The notes: a model not told the origin generated them from the letters alone. A stretch of 64,000 bases of DNA from Planctomycetia bacterium (GCA_021413845.1 JAIOPP010000115.1:1-64000); one strand, 5' to 3'. Shown: positions 1-9,502, numbered from the stretch's first letter. Translations and numbers: made by a program.

Positions 1-3000
1 CGCACGAAATACATCGCCGCCGGAGCCCTCGCCGGCTTGCTGCTCCTGGCCGGCATCATCGTGAAAGTGAGAGACAAAGACGGCAACGTCGTCGCGGAAG
101 TGAACGTCCCGAACGGCGCCACGGTCGAGGTCGTCCCGCAAACGAATCCACGGCTGATCGCCGCAACGCCGCTCCCACAGAAAGCGGCGCCTCCCACGTC
201 ACCTTCGTTTATCACCCCGTCGTTCGTGCCGTCGAGCGTTTCGCCCGGCGAGCAGAACTTGCCGGCGGGCAAGTGGGGCTTGCGGTTCGAGCCGGGGCAA
301 TACGTCGAGGCCGGTCCCGCGCCGCACCGCGAGACGACCGTCGTCACGACGGAGCTTTGGCTGACGAATGAGTCCGATCAGACGAACGCGCCGGTGCTTT
401 TCGTCGGCGGACCGAATGGAAACATCAACTACGCCGACTCCAAGTTTTATATGTACACGTTTCACGGAGGGAATCCTGCGGGAATTCCAGCTGTAACGAA
501 CCGACGCATTCACCTCGCCGCGGTGAACGACGGCAAAGGGCGCAGATTTTATTTGAACGGGAAGCTCGCAACTCAATCGGACTTTGCCGGCAACCCGAAT
601 CCCGGAGACCGCAATAAGTCACTGCCGATTCGGATTAGCGATCCCGTTCGTTTCCGCGGCGTGATCGACTCCATGCGCATTTCTTCTTCAGCGAGGTACG
701 ACCAAGACTTCACGCCGGCCGAGAAGTTTACGCCCGACAAAGCGACCTTCGCCTTATATCACTTCGACGAGGGGCAAGGAAATGTGCTCAAGGATTCATC
801 GGGCAACGGCTACCACGGCAAGATCATCGGCGCGACATGGGTCCGCGGCGGAAGTTCGCCGAATCCGACGAAAACAGCGACCGCAACGACCGCTTCGGCG
901 TCTGCCACTCCACCGCCGCCGGGCGACTATGCATTGAATTGCCAAGGAGATGGGCCGCAATTCGTATCGCCGCACGTCGTGGCTCCGACATTGATGGTCG
1001 ACGCTCGCGGACCGCTCACGTTGGAAGCGCGGGTATGGCCGTACGGTCACAATGAGGGAAGAGTCTTGGGTACCGCGGACCTCCGGCTAAGGTTTCGTTC
1101 CGCCCAGTGGAACATTTCCGCCCCCGGCCTCGAATTGACGCGGCCAACTCCGATCGAGTACCGACGCTGGTATCATCTTGCCGCCGTGCGAGCGGAGAAC
1201 GAGCTGCGCTTGTTCGTCGACGGCAAGCTCGTCGCTCGCCAACCGTATTCCACGGCCGACGGCCCTCAAGGGCCGATGACGCGCGAGGCCTTGGAAATCG
1301 GCGGAGGAAGTTCGCAGATGCGGATCGACGAAATCCGCATCTCGAAGTCGGCCCGCTATGTCCAAGACTTCACGCCACAGCCCCGGTTCACCCCCGACGC
1401 CGACACCCTAGCCCTGTTTCACTGCGACGAGGGGGCCGGCACGGTGCTTAAAGACGCCTCGCCCGCCGGGTACGAAGCGAAGCTCGCGGCGGCGACTTGG
1501 ATTCGCAACGACGGCGCGCCGACGACAACGACGACGAGCATGAATATCGCCTCACAGCCCGCCGCGGTGCGCTGGCCGCTCGCCAACACCAAGCCGCAAG
1601 AGATCGCCTGGCTCAAGAGCCTCAACGCGCGGGTTATCTTACGCAACGGCACCTCCGGCGATCGCATCGTGCCGTTCAACGAAGCCACGATTCCGCCCGG
1701 CCTTTGGACGGTCGTCGGCGTCGAACTCCACCGCGACAGCGGATCGAAAATCGATGATAAGGCGCTCGGGCGGATCGCCGGGCTCGTCGATTTGGAGACG
1801 TTTCTTTGCAATTTCCCTCGCGAAGGGACGACGGTTACGAAAGCGGGGCTCGAGCAGTTGAAATCGCTGGTGAACCTGCGCCACTTGCAAGTGGGCCGAC
1901 TCGCTCCACCGGATGCCGATCCGGCGATTTTGGATTCGTTTCCGCAACTAGAGTCGCTCGAACTGGTGAACGAGCCGTTTCAAGGCTGGGAACCGCGCGT
2001 CGCGCGCATGGCGAACCTCTCAGCCTTGTCGCTCTATACTGTGGACGGCGCCAAGCTCGATCAACTCGGCGTGCGGCCCCGACTGATCAGCCTGCGCTTC
2101 GCCGGTTACCAAGACCATCACCCGCAGCGGCTGACCGCGGCGAAACCTTTCATCGCGGCGAACCCCTGGTGTCGGGTCACGTTCGTCGGCCTCGACGGGG
2201 ACCATACGAAGCAATGGGTGATCGAGCCGACCGCTCCGCCCGAAAAGACGAGCGCGGCCGATCCCGCTTTCGAGCAATGGTTGAAGGACACGGCCGCCAA
2301 GCCGGCCGAAGAGCAGATCGCGGCGGTCTCGAAGAAGATGATGGAGCTTAATCCCGGCTTCGACGGTCTGATGAACGGCCCGAGACAAAACTCTGTCCCG
2401 ACGACCGAGAACGGCGAGGTGGTCTCCTTGCGATTGAACGGCCCAAGCATCACGAACATTTCGCCGCTGCGGGCGTTCACGGGGCTCAAGCAATTGAGTT
2501 TCGGCGGGTCCGGCTCACCCGTGGGGAAGCTGACCGATTTGTCTCCGCTTGCGGAAATGCAAGTCACGGATTTGACGTTGCCGGGAATGGCGTTCGAACT
2601 CACCGACCTTTCTACGCTCAAGGGTTTGCGACTTGAGAAGTTGATATGCCGCGGACTGCGGAATCTTGTCGACGTATCGGCGATCGAAGGGATGCCGTTG
2701 AAGCAACTCGATCTTTTGGGAACGGGTATGGTGGATACGACGCCGCTCAAAAATCTGCGACTCGATCTCCTGATCCTCCCCAACGGAAGAACCGACCTCA
2801 CCCCATTCCAAGGGATGCCGCTCACGCGTATCGAGTGCGGCGATGTCGCCGATCTGTCGCCGCTGCGAGGAATGCCTCTGAAGGTCTTCTGGTGTGATGC
2901 CGCACGCATTACCGACTATTCTCCCCTCTATGCATGCAAGGACTTGACCGAGTTGAGGTTCGTCAATGCGAAGATTACGCCGGTCGCGGCCCTGCAAAAG

Positions 3001-3039
3001 GCCCTTCCGAATTGCAAGATCGAATGGATTAAGAGATAA
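1..3039 (+). CDS. LamG/leucine-rich-repeat protein with membrane anchor, 5' truncated
   Basis: The reading frame is open from base 1, so the true start lies upstream of the window; the first in-frame TTG at 37 falls inside a hydrophobic helix and is not a credible start. The visible protein begins with a transmembrane segment (LLLLAGIIV region) and a short beta motif ending NGATVEV. Two LamG/concanavalin-like domains follow, about 75-270 and 300-490 counting from base 37. They end in matching motifs (SARYDQDFTP and SARYVQDFTP, later DEGQGNVLKD and DEGAGTVLKD), which indicates duplication. From about residue 520 to the end there are irregular leucine-rich repeats with recurring GMPL units. In planctomycetes this anchor-plus-repeat layout is often the extracytoplasmic part of a membrane Ser/Thr kinase. 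Kinase identity is inference, because no kinase domain is inside the window. Confidence 0.8.
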   Translation, partial: RTKYIAAGALAGLLLLAGIIVKVRDKDGNVVAEVNVPNGATVEVVPQTNPRLIAATPLPQKAAPPTSPSFITPSFVPSSVSPGEQNLPAGKWGLRFEPGQYVEAGPAPHRETTVVTTELWLTNESDQTNAPVLFVGGPNGNINYADSKFYMYTFHGGNPAGIPAVTNRRIHLAAVNDGKGRRFYLNGKLATQSDFAGNPNPGDRNKSLPIRISDPVRFRGVIDSMRISSSARYDQDFTPAEKFTPDKATFALYHFDEGQGNVLKDSSGNGYHGKIIGATWVRGGSSPNPTKTATATTASASATPPPPGDYALNCQGDGPQFVSPHVVAPTLMVDARGPLTLEARVWPYGHNEGRVLGTADLRLRFRSAQWNISAPGLELTRPTPIEYRRWYHLAAVRAENELRLFVDGKLVARQPYSTADGPQGPMTREALEIGGGSSQMRIDEIRISKSARYVQDFTPQPRFTPDADTLALFHCDEGAGTVLKDASPAGYEAKLAAATWIRNDGAPTTTTTSMNIASQPAAVRWPLANTKPQEIAWLKSLNARVILRNGTSGDRIVPFNEATIPPGLWTVVGVELHRDSGSKIDDKALGRIAGLVDLETFLCNFPREGTTVTKAGLEQLKSLVNLRHLQVGRLAPPDADPAILDSFPQLESLELVNEPFQGWEPRVARMANLSALSLYTVDGAKLDQLGVRPRLISLRFAGYQDHHPQRLTAAKPFIAANPWCRVTFVGLDGDHTKQWVIEPTAPPEKTSAADPAFEQWLKDTAAKPAEEQIAAVSKKMMELNPGFDGLMNGPRQNSVPTTENGEVVSLRLNGPSITNISPLRAFTGLKQLSFGGSGSPVGKLTDLSPLAEMQVTDLTLPGMAFELTDLSTLKGLRLEKLICRGLRNLVDVSAIEGMPLKQLDLLGTGMVDTTPLKNLRLDLLILPNGRTDLTPFQGMPLTRIECGDVADLSPLRGMPLKVFWCDAARITDYSPLYACKDLTELRFVNAKITPVAALQKALPNCKIEWIKR

Positions 3040-3157
3040 AGCCTCCACGCTTCGCGGCTCGACGAGCTTGGATGTTTCGTATCGCGAAGATCGCATGTTT
3101 TGTATTGGTCCCCGCCGTGACGACTTCGCGGCTTCCTGCTAATCGAGTCTCCCTTCG

Positions 3158-4303
3158 ATGAGTGATCCTCTCCGTTCCAGCCGTCGCGATCTGCTTGCCG
3201 CCGCCGGCGCGGCCGCCGTGGCGAGCATGGCCTCCGTAGCGGAAGCGGCCGAGGAAACGACGACGCCTGAGAAGATCTTGCGGATCGGCGTGATCTCGGC
3301 CTCGGCGGGGGGCAAGCCGCAGATGAAGAACGGCCATACCTGGAACTTCGCCCAAGGCTTCCATCCGACGGTCAATATGGACTTCATCCGGAAGCATCTC
3401 TCGCTTGGGCAGTTGGATCTCTACGACAAATACTTCCGCAATCCGAATTTCAACTTTGCTAAGCTTCCGTTCCCCGACACCAAGATCACGCACTACTACG
3501 ACGCCGACCCGAAGTCGGCCGCGATGTTCGCCGAGGGGTTTCCGGGCGTTCAGGTCGCGACGTCGCTCGAGAAGATGGCCGAAGAGGTCGACGCGATCTG
3601 GCTCGGCGATGCCGTCGGCGACGGCTCCGACCATTTCGATCTCGCCGCACCCGGCCTCGCCCGCGGCTTGCCGACCTTCTGCGACAAGCCGATCGGCGGC
3701 ACCGTGGCGCAGACGAAGAAGATTCTCGAATTCGCGCGAAAGCACAAAGCGCCGCTGATGTCGTCGAGCCTTTATCGCCATCAATGGGGAACCGAAGAAG
3801 CGCTGCGCATTCGCGACTCCGGCGAATCCGGACTCCTCGAATACGTCATCGCCTGCACGGCCGGCGATTGGTCGCTGCCGGTATGGCACGTCTTCGGCCA
3901 TCATCCGGTCTGGCTGGCGATGACGCTACGCGGCCCCGGCGTGAAAGCGGTGAACATGGTCGCCCAAGGCACGACGGCCCATGCCTTGATGACCTACGAA
4001 GATCGGAAACCCGCCGAGGTTTGGTTCGGCCGGCCCGACAAGCGGCCGACTTACAGTTTTGCCACCGCGGTATTCGAGAAGCGAACCTACGACTGGAGCC
4101 CGGCGATCAACGAGCACTACTGGCTCGGCCACCATTACCAAATCTTCCGCATGGCCGACATCTTCCGCCGCATGGTCCGTACGCGAATCGAGCCCGTGCC
4201 GCACCAAGAGATCCTCGAAGTCACGGCCGTCCTCTACGCCGCCTCGAAATCGCTAAAGGAAAAGAGCCGCTTGGTGGAACTGGCGGAAGTCATGGAAGTA
4301 TAA
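3158..4303 (+). CDS. Gfo/Idh/MocA-family oxidoreductase, Tat-exported
   Basis: A 381-residue protein opening with a twin-arginine signal (SSRRDLLAAAG, residues 7-17) and a cleavable region ending near AEA. The mature part starts with a Rossmann strand (RIGVISA), but the usual GxGxxG is replaced and about 45 extra residues separate it from the next strand (ITHYYDADP). The family's EKP-type motif appears as CDKPIGGT and is followed by a helix typical of the nucleotide-binding half. The C-terminal half fits the alpha/beta substrate domain. Such exported proteins in planctomycetes are presumed sugar or sugar-derivative oxidoreductases; the substrate cannot be read here. The atypical nucleotide loop leaves open that it binds NAD differently or is not active. 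No strong ribosome-binding site precedes the ATG. It is separated from the next gene by 296 bases with a strong palindrome. Confidence 0.82.
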   Translation: MSDPLRSSRRDLLAAAGAAAVASMASVAEAAEETTTPEKILRIGVISASAGGKPQMKNGHTWNFAQGFHPTVNMDFIRKHLSLGQLDLYDKYFRNPNFNFAKLPFPDTKITHYYDADPKSAAMFAEGFPGVQVATSLEKMAEEVDAIWLGDAVGDGSDHFDLAAPGLARGLPTFCDKPIGGTVAQTKKILEFARKHKAPLMSSSLYRHQWGTEEALRIRDSGESGLLEYVIACTAGDWSLPVWHVFGHHPVWLAMTLRGPGVKAVNMVAQGTTAHALMTYEDRKPAEVWFGRPDKRPTYSFATAVFEKRTYDWSPAINEHYWLGHHYQIFRMADIFRRMVRTRIEPVPHQEILEVTAVLYAASKSLKEKSRLVELAEVMEV

Positions 4304-4599
4304 CGATTTCGAAATGCCGGTGTGCCGGTCGCTATTCTTGTTTCCCCGTCGGCATGCCGACGGGGTAGCCGCGGCACCTGATGAAAACGACGAAACTCGT
4401 ACTCTGCTAGGTACGAATTCGGAATTCGCTGCTAATATGGCGAACGGCCGGTGCTGAACCGGTTCATTTCTCGACTTTGCGAAGAGCGGTTGCCGAGATC
4501 ATTCCATTCCGGAATGCGCGAGCCGATCCGCCGGCGTGCCGCCTCGTTTGTCTTTTGTTGTCGTGCGAGTCGTGGGGATATCTCGGGAGCCCTCGCAAT
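4304..4599. other. Intergenic region without a supported gene
   Basis: About 296 bases between the oxidoreductase and the DUF1549/DUF1553 gene. It holds one perfect palindrome (listed separately) and a GAATTC-G-GAATTC direct repeat near 4415-4430. Short ORFs crossing it have no ribosome-binding site or recognisable protein and run into the signal peptide of the next gene in another frame. Confidence 0.5.
4344..4365. repeat. Perfect 22-base palindrome (hairpin), possible terminator or dispersed element
   Basis: Arms CCCCGTCGG and CCGACGGGG flank a self-complementary CATG, so the whole 22 bases equal their reverse complement. It lies 40 bases after a stop codon, where a terminator would sit. 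It has no T-run, so a standard Rho-independent terminator is not shown. It could be a REP-like unit or a dyad binding site. I saw no second copy in the window. Confidence 0.6.
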
Positions 4600-6585
4600 A
4601 TGCGATCCTTCTTTGCCGTCGCCGTTTCGGTCGCGTTACTGATCGCGACGTCTGCTCTAGCCGCTCCGCCGGTGTCGGCAAAAAAGATTCCTTGGGCATT
4701 CAAGCCTCTTACGGCGAAAGCGCCGCCGACCGTCGCTAATACCACCTGGCCGAGCGACGATCTCGATCGCTTCATTCTCGCCGACCAAGAGTCGGCGGGC
4801 CTAAAGCCGAATGCCGACGCCGACCGCACGACGCTCCTCCGACGACTCACATTCGACCTCACCGGCTTGCCGCCGACGGAACAACAGCTCGTTTCATTCC
4901 TCGGTGATAAGAGTTCGGAGCCCGTTGCCGTGGCGCGCGTCGTCGACGCTCTGCTCGCGTCGCCGCAATTCGGTGAGCGCTGGGCAAGGCACTGGCTTGA
5001 TGTCGTCCGCTATGCCGACAGCGTCGGTCGCACCTATAATCCGCCGTTCACCTATGCGTGGCGTTATCGCGACTACGTCATCGACGCCTTCAATCGCGAC
5101 ACGCCGTACGACCGTTTCATTACCGAGCAACTCGCCGGCGACTTGTTGCCGTATAAAACCGTGGAAGAGCGCCGTCGCAATCTCACGGCGACCGGAATGC
5201 TGGCCCTCGGCTCGCACGATCTACAAGGAGGCGATCAATCGCAGTTCGAAATGGACTGCGTCGACGACCAGATCGATGTGACGAGTCGCGCCATGCTCGG
5301 CCTGACGATCGCTTGTGCTCGCTGCCACGATCACAAATACGATCCTATCTCGACGCGCGATTACTATGCCCTGGCGGGCATTTTCTACAGCTCGCGCATT
5401 CGAGCGGGAGTTTCGTATCGGGGCGCAGGAAACGGCTACGTCGATCACGACAAGCTTATCGTCTTGCCGGTGGCGCAAGGGAGCCGCACGATCACGCCGA
5501 CGCTGGTCCCGGGCGTTCACTCGACGAACGACTTCAATGCGATCTGGAGCACCGGCCGACGCGACATTCGCTACACGACCGATCCGAACCTGTGCGTCGG
5601 CGTGGAAGACGACGAGATCGCCGACTGCGAGATCTGCATCAAAGGAGATCCGCACGATCGGGCACCGGCGCCGCCGCGCGGCGATCTACGCATCCCGAAT
5701 CTCGCGAAGCCCGCGAAGATTCCGTCGAAGAGCAGCGGCCGGTTGGAACTCGCGCGCTGGATCGCAACGCCGACGCATCCGCTCACGGCGCGCGTCGTTA
5801 CGAACCGCGTCTGGCAGCATCTTTTCGGATCTCCGCTCGCGTCGACCCCCGACGACTTCGGCGCCACGAGCGAGGGCCCGACCCATCCGGAGCTTCTCGA
5901 TCACTTAGCCGTTCGGCTCACGAAAAACGGGTGGTCGATCAAGCAGTTGATCCGCGCGATCGTATTGAGCCGCACCTACCGCCTGAGTGCCGATACTGCC
6001 TCGAACGCCGCGGCGAAATCAGATCCCGACAACCGGCTCTATTGGCGGGCGAACCTTCGTCGTCTCGAATTCGAACCGCTGCGCGACGCCATGCTCGCCG
6101 CTTCCGGAAAGCTCTCGCTCGATCCTCCCACGGGCATTCAAGTGGCGGGCATCGGCGGCAAGAGCAACAAGACGTCGGTTGCCGGATTGCTCGACGTCGA
6201 CGACGCGTGCCGCACGATTTATCTGCCGGTCGTGCGTTCCCGTTTGCCCGAATCGTACGGCACGTTCGATTTTCCGGACCCTTGCCAAATCGCCGGCCGG
6301 CGCGATGTGACGACGGTCGCGCCGCAAGCGCTCTTCTTTATGAACGGCAGCCTGGCGACCGATTGCGCGGATCGCACCATCGACCAACTCCTCAACGAAA
6401 CATTGGCCGACGATTCCGCGCGCGTCCGCCTGCTCTATCGCCGACTTCTCGGCCGCAATGCAACTGCCGACGAGGTACGCTCGGCCGGACAGATGCTCAC
6501 TAAGCTGACGTCATCGATTCCCGAGCGTTGGTCTACGTTGGCGCAAGCGCTGATGTGCAGCGCCGAGTTCCGTTACGTCCGTTAA
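4600..6585 (+). CDS. DUF1549/DUF1553 (PSCyt2/PSD1) exported protein
   Basis: The chosen ATG at 4600 gives 661 residues with a clean Sec signal (MRSFFAVAVSVALL..., cleavage near ALAA) and a GGGAG-like site just upstream. The open frame begins earlier, at 4477, but those extra residues do not look like a signal. The N-terminal half matches DUF1549: WPSDDLDRFIL, the LTFDLTGLPPT segment, and a cytochrome-like CARCHDHKYDP motif. The C-terminal half matches DUF1553, with LARWIATPTHPLTARVVTNRVWQHLFG split as SGRLELARWI and NRVWQHLFG. The family is abundant in planctomycetes, is predicted periplasmic and haem-associated, and has no established reaction. Unlike many relatives it lacks a separate N-terminal PSCyt1 domain. 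A DUF1501 gene follows 25 bases downstream; this pairing is usual and suggests joint function. Confidence 0.88.
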   Translation: MRSFFAVAVSVALLIATSALAAPPVSAKKIPWAFKPLTAKAPPTVANTTWPSDDLDRFILADQESAGLKPNADADRTTLLRRLTFDLTGLPPTEQQLVSFLGDKSSEPVAVARVVDALLASPQFGERWARHWLDVVRYADSVGRTYNPPFTYAWRYRDYVIDAFNRDTPYDRFITEQLAGDLLPYKTVEERRRNLTATGMLALGSHDLQGGDQSQFEMDCVDDQIDVTSRAMLGLTIACARCHDHKYDPISTRDYYALAGIFYSSRIRAGVSYRGAGNGYVDHDKLIVLPVAQGSRTITPTLVPGVHSTNDFNAIWSTGRRDIRYTTDPNLCVGVEDDEIADCEICIKGDPHDRAPAPPRGDLRIPNLAKPAKIPSKSSGRLELARWIATPTHPLTARVVTNRVWQHLFGSPLASTPDDFGATSEGPTHPELLDHLAVRLTKNGWSIKQLIRAIVLSRTYRLSADTASNAAAKSDPDNRLYWRANLRRLEFEPLRDAMLAASGKLSLDPPTGIQVAGIGGKSNKTSVAGLLDVDDACRTIYLPVVRSRLPESYGTFDFPDPCQIAGRRDVTTVAPQALFFMNGSLATDCADRTIDQLLNETLADDSARVRLLYRRLLGRNATADEVRSAGQMLTKLTSSIPERWSTLAQALMCSAEFRYVR

Positions 6586-6610
6586 GAAGGTTCGTTAGCT
6601 GCGTCTGCTC

Positions 6611-8014
6611 ATGATTCCGTCTTCTTTCGAGTCGATCGCCATGCCAAGCCATTCTCTCCCGTCGTTCGGTTTTTCGCGCCGGTTGATGCTGCGGAATACA
6701 GCCACCGGATTCGGTTGGCTTGCCGCGAAAGCGCTTCTGGCCGAACCCGTGCAAGCGCAACAGCGGGTCTTTCAATCGCCGCTCGCGCCGAAGGCGCCGA
6801 ACTTCAAAGCCCGCGCCAAGCGTGTGATCTTCATGTTCATGGCCGGCGGGCCGAGCCATCTCGACACGTTCGATTGGAAGCCGCAACTCGCGAAGGCGGG
6901 ACGTGGAGGAAAGAGCCAATATCTCGCGCCGATCTTTCGGTTCAATCCTGCGGGGAAGAGCAAGATCATGATCTCGGAAATCTTTCCGAATCTGGCCGAA
7001 CAGGCCGATCACATGTGCCTCTTGAACGGCATGGCGACCGGCAATCCGGGCCATCAGCAAGCGACCGTCGCGCTGCATACCGGCAGCGAAAATTTCGTAC
7101 GCCCATCGGTCGGTGCGTGGGTCACGTATGGCCTCGGCACGGTCGCGCAAGATTTGCCCGGCTTCGTCACGATCAATCCGATTAACGATCTCGGCGGTGC
7201 TGCGAACTACGGCTCGGCATTTCTTCCCGCGACGTTCCAAGGCACCCGCCTCGGCGGCGGTCGTGGGACGGTGCCGAATATCGCGAATCGTCGACTCAGC
7301 GATGCCGATCAACGAACGCAACTCGACTTCGTGCAGGCGACGAATCGTAAGCTGCTCGATCAAATGCCCGGCAATCCGGAATTGGAAGGGCTGATCGAGT
7401 CGTACGAGTTAGCATACAAGATGCAAACCTCGGTCCCTGAGACCCTCAACCTCGACGACGAGCCCGCGGCGATGCGCACGCTCTACGGTCTCGACGACGG
7501 TGCTTCAAGCAACTTCGGCACGCAATGCCTAATGGCCCGCCGACTTGCGGAAAAAGGGGTCCGCTTCATTCAACTCACGAGCCCCGGTTGGGACCATCAT
7601 AATAACATGCGCGAAAATTTGACGCGCAATGCGCAATCGATCGACAAGCCGATCGCGGGCCTAATCGCCGATCTCAAGCAGCGTGGACTGCTCGACGACA
7701 CGCTCATCGTCTGGGGTGGCGAATTCGGTCGAACCGCACGCGACGACAAAGGAGACGGCGACGGGCGCGGGCACGCCAATCGCGGATTCACGATGTGGAT
7801 GGCCGGCGGCGGAGTCCGCGGCGGCATGCGCTACGGCAAGACCGACGAAATGGGAGAGAATGCCGTCGAAGGAAACATGGACATCCACGACCTCCATGCG
7901 ACGATCTTGTATCTCCTCGGCCTCGACCATGAAGGATTGACCTTCAAATACGCCGGCCGCGACTTCCGCCTCACGGACACGAAAGGGAAAGTCCATACCG
8001 GGATCGTGGCGTGA
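6611..8014 (+). CDS. DUF1501 family protein, Tat signal (partner of DUF1549 gene)
   Basis: A 467-residue protein of the DUF1501 family, which has an alkaline-phosphatase/sulfatase-like fold but no proven substrate. It carries a twin-arginine-type leader (FSRRLMLRNTATGFG), then the hallmark GGPSHLDTFDWKP, a mid-domain GLDDG region, GWDHHNN, and EFGRTARDD near the C-terminus. The ATG at 6641 is an alternative start that would place the arginine pair nearer the N-terminus; neither start has a strong ribosome-binding site. It lies 25 bases after the DUF1549/DUF1553 gene in the same direction, consistent with an operon. The gene ends convergently with another DUF1501 gene, 28 bases away. Confidence 0.88.
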   Translation: MIPSSFESIAMPSHSLPSFGFSRRLMLRNTATGFGWLAAKALLAEPVQAQQRVFQSPLAPKAPNFKARAKRVIFMFMAGGPSHLDTFDWKPQLAKAGRGGKSQYLAPIFRFNPAGKSKIMISEIFPNLAEQADHMCLLNGMATGNPGHQQATVALHTGSENFVRPSVGAWVTYGLGTVAQDLPGFVTINPINDLGGAANYGSAFLPATFQGTRLGGGRGTVPNIANRRLSDADQRTQLDFVQATNRKLLDQMPGNPELEGLIESYELAYKMQTSVPETLNLDDEPAAMRTLYGLDDGASSNFGTQCLMARRLAEKGVRFIQLTSPGWDHHNNMRENLTRNAQSIDKPIAGLIADLKQRGLLDDTLIVWGGEFGRTARDDKGDGDGRGHANRGFTMWMAGGGVRGGMRYGKTDEMGENAVEGNMDIHDLHATILYLLGLDHEGLTFKYAGRDFRLTDTKGKVHTGIVA

Positions 8015-8042
8015 TCCATCTAAGCGACGTCCGAAACCGTTA

Positions 8043-9413
8043 TTAGGTTGCGGTCGTGGCCGTTAACTCTGTAATGGGAGTTCCCTGCGTTAGCGGGAAG
8101 GGGCGGCCTTGGGGATCGGAGTATTCGCGGCGATGGTCGATTCCTAAGTGTCGGTAGATGGTCGCCAAGATATCGTGCGGATCGAGCTTGCGGTCCGTCG
8201 GGTACGCGCCGAACTTGCTCGTCGCTCCGATGATTTGCCCGGTCGGGATTCCCCCTCCGGAAACGAGAATCGACATGGCGCCCGGATAGTGGTCGCGACC
8301 GATGCGGCCGTCCCGTTGCTCGAGTCGCGGTGTCCGGCCGAACTCGCCGGTCACGACCAATAGCACGTCGCGATCGAGACCACGATCGTAAAGGTCGTTG
8401 ATCAGCGTAGCGACGACATGGTCGTAACGCGGAAGGCGCGCGTTCATCGCCGTCAGCATGTCCCAATTGACCGCGTGATCGTCCCAGTCGCTCGCTTTGG
8501 AACCCGGCGCGCTGCCGGGCACGCGCACCGAAACGAAGCCGACACCCGCCTCGACCAAGCGCCGCGCCAACAACGCTTCTCGCCCGAACGAATCGTCGCC
8601 GTAGCGAGCGCGCGTGGCTGGATCTTCCAGCGACAGATCGAAGGCCCGGCGGGTTTTATCGGTCGTCATGATCTCGACCGCTTGGCGATTGAACGTGTCC
8701 ATCGCGTCCATCGAGCCGCTCTGATCGAGCTTGCGCCGCATCTGGTCGAACTCGTTCAACAAACTCATCCGATCGTCGAGACGCGTCTTCTTCACCGTGA
8801 GGCTCGTATCGCGAAACCCGCCGTTGACGATCGGCACGCGATATTGCGCGGGCCAAAAGCCTTGTGCGATTCCCGGGCTGTAGTCGGGGCCGTTCAGGCA
8901 AACGCCGTTGATCGCCACCGCGGTCGGAAGACCCGGCACCCGACCTTCGTTGAATCGATTGACGATGGATCCGATCATCGGATGATGCGATTCGGCGGTG
9001 CCGGCCTTCATGCTGCGATAGCCGCTCAAAAACCGCGTGTGACCCTCGAAGTGGTTGGCTTGGTCGTGGCAGCAAGAGCGGATCAACGAGAAGCGATGGG
9101 CGATCTTCGCTTGCAGCGGCAGATGCTCGCAGATCTGCATCCCCGGCACGCTGGTATCGATCGGTCCATACGGCCCGCGAATCTCTGTCGGAGCGTCGGG
9201 CTTCAGGTCATACGTCTCCAGATGGCTCGGGCCGCCATGCACGAAGAGCAAGATCACGGATGTCGCCCGCTTAGGCTGTTCGGCGGCCGTGGCGCGCAAG
9301 CGAAGCAGATCGGAGAGGACTAATCCGCCGACGCCGAGCATGCCGACGCGCAGCGAGTCGCGTCTGGTAATCACGCGATTGCGACGGAGGGGATCGGACA
9401 CAAGTTCGAGCAT
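8043..9413 (-). CDS. DUF1501 family protein, Tat signal
   Basis: A 456-residue DUF1501 protein starting at an ATG at 9413, with a twin-arginine leader (ITRRDSLRVGMLGVGG). Family hallmarks are in order: GGPSHLETYDLKPDAP, PGMQICEHLPL, a duplicate-type LVEAGVGFVSVR segment, DDHAVNWD, TGEFGRTPR and GRDHYPGAMS. The predicted location is periplasm or cell surface after Tat export. It stands alone on the minus strand, convergent with the preceding DUF1501 gene and divergent from a Gfo/Idh/MocA gene. A promoter candidate lies in the shared intergenic space. The reaction is unknown; the fold suggests a hydrolase of the alkaline phosphatase superfamily. Confidence 0.88.
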   Translation of the reverse strand: MLELVSDPLRRNRVITRRDSLRVGMLGVGGLVLSDLLRLRATAAEQPKRATSVILLFVHGGPSHLETYDLKPDAPTEIRGPYGPIDTSVPGMQICEHLPLQAKIAHRFSLIRSCCHDQANHFEGHTRFLSGYRSMKAGTAESHHPMIGSIVNRFNEGRVPGLPTAVAINGVCLNGPDYSPGIAQGFWPAQYRVPIVNGGFRDTSLTVKKTRLDDRMSLLNEFDQMRRKLDQSGSMDAMDTFNRQAVEIMTTDKTRRAFDLSLEDPATRARYGDDSFGREALLARRLVEAGVGFVSVRVPGSAPGSKASDWDDHAVNWDMLTAMNARLPRYDHVVATLINDLYDRGLDRDVLLVVTGEFGRTPRLEQRDGRIGRDHYPGAMSILVSGGGIPTGQIIGATSKFGAYPTDRKLDPHDILATIYRHLGIDHRREYSDPQGRPFPLTQGTPITELTATTAT

Positions 9414-9466
9414 GGTGTGCTTTTGCTTCCACGGCGGCGGGAGACTTACTCGAAGGCGGGGCTGCT

Positions 9467-9496
9467 ATTCTAATCGACATTCCAAAGTGAGTTCAA
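9467..9496 (-). promoter_or_regulatory. Candidate sigma70-type promoter for the minus-strand DUF1501 gene
   Basis: Reading the minus strand, TTGAAC (9496-9491) and TAGAAT (9472-9467) are separated by 18 bases, about 54 bases before the ATG at 9413. The match is four of six and five of six to consensus. It overlaps the opposing candidate promoter. Confidence 0.35.
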
Positions 9497-9502
9497 TATG
9501 CT
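9474..9502 (+). promoter_or_regulatory. Candidate sigma70-type promoter for the Gfo/Idh/MocA gene
   Basis: TCGACA at 9474-9479 (five of six to TTGACA) and TATGCT at 9497-9502 are separated by 17 bases. The ATG at 9578 lies about 75 bases downstream. This placement argues against the earlier in-frame GTG at 9509, which would be almost at the transcription start. Confidence 0.4.

Noticed and set aside
37-39. TTG at 37 as the start of the first protein
   Set aside because: It lies within a transmembrane segment whose frame is open to base 1; the real start is outside the window.
2118-2909. Minus-strand ORF of 263 residues
   Set aside because: Antisense shadow of the leucine-rich-repeat region; low-complexity Arg/Ser-rich product without recognisable domain.
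4451-4642. Small ORF (63 residues) before the DUF1549 gene
   Set aside because: No ribosome-binding site, no recognisable product, overlaps the signal-peptide codons of the real gene in another frame.
8418-9323. Plus-strand ORF of 301 residues
   Set aside because: Lies opposite a well-supported DUF1501 gene; no family features; a product of GC-rich antisense frames.
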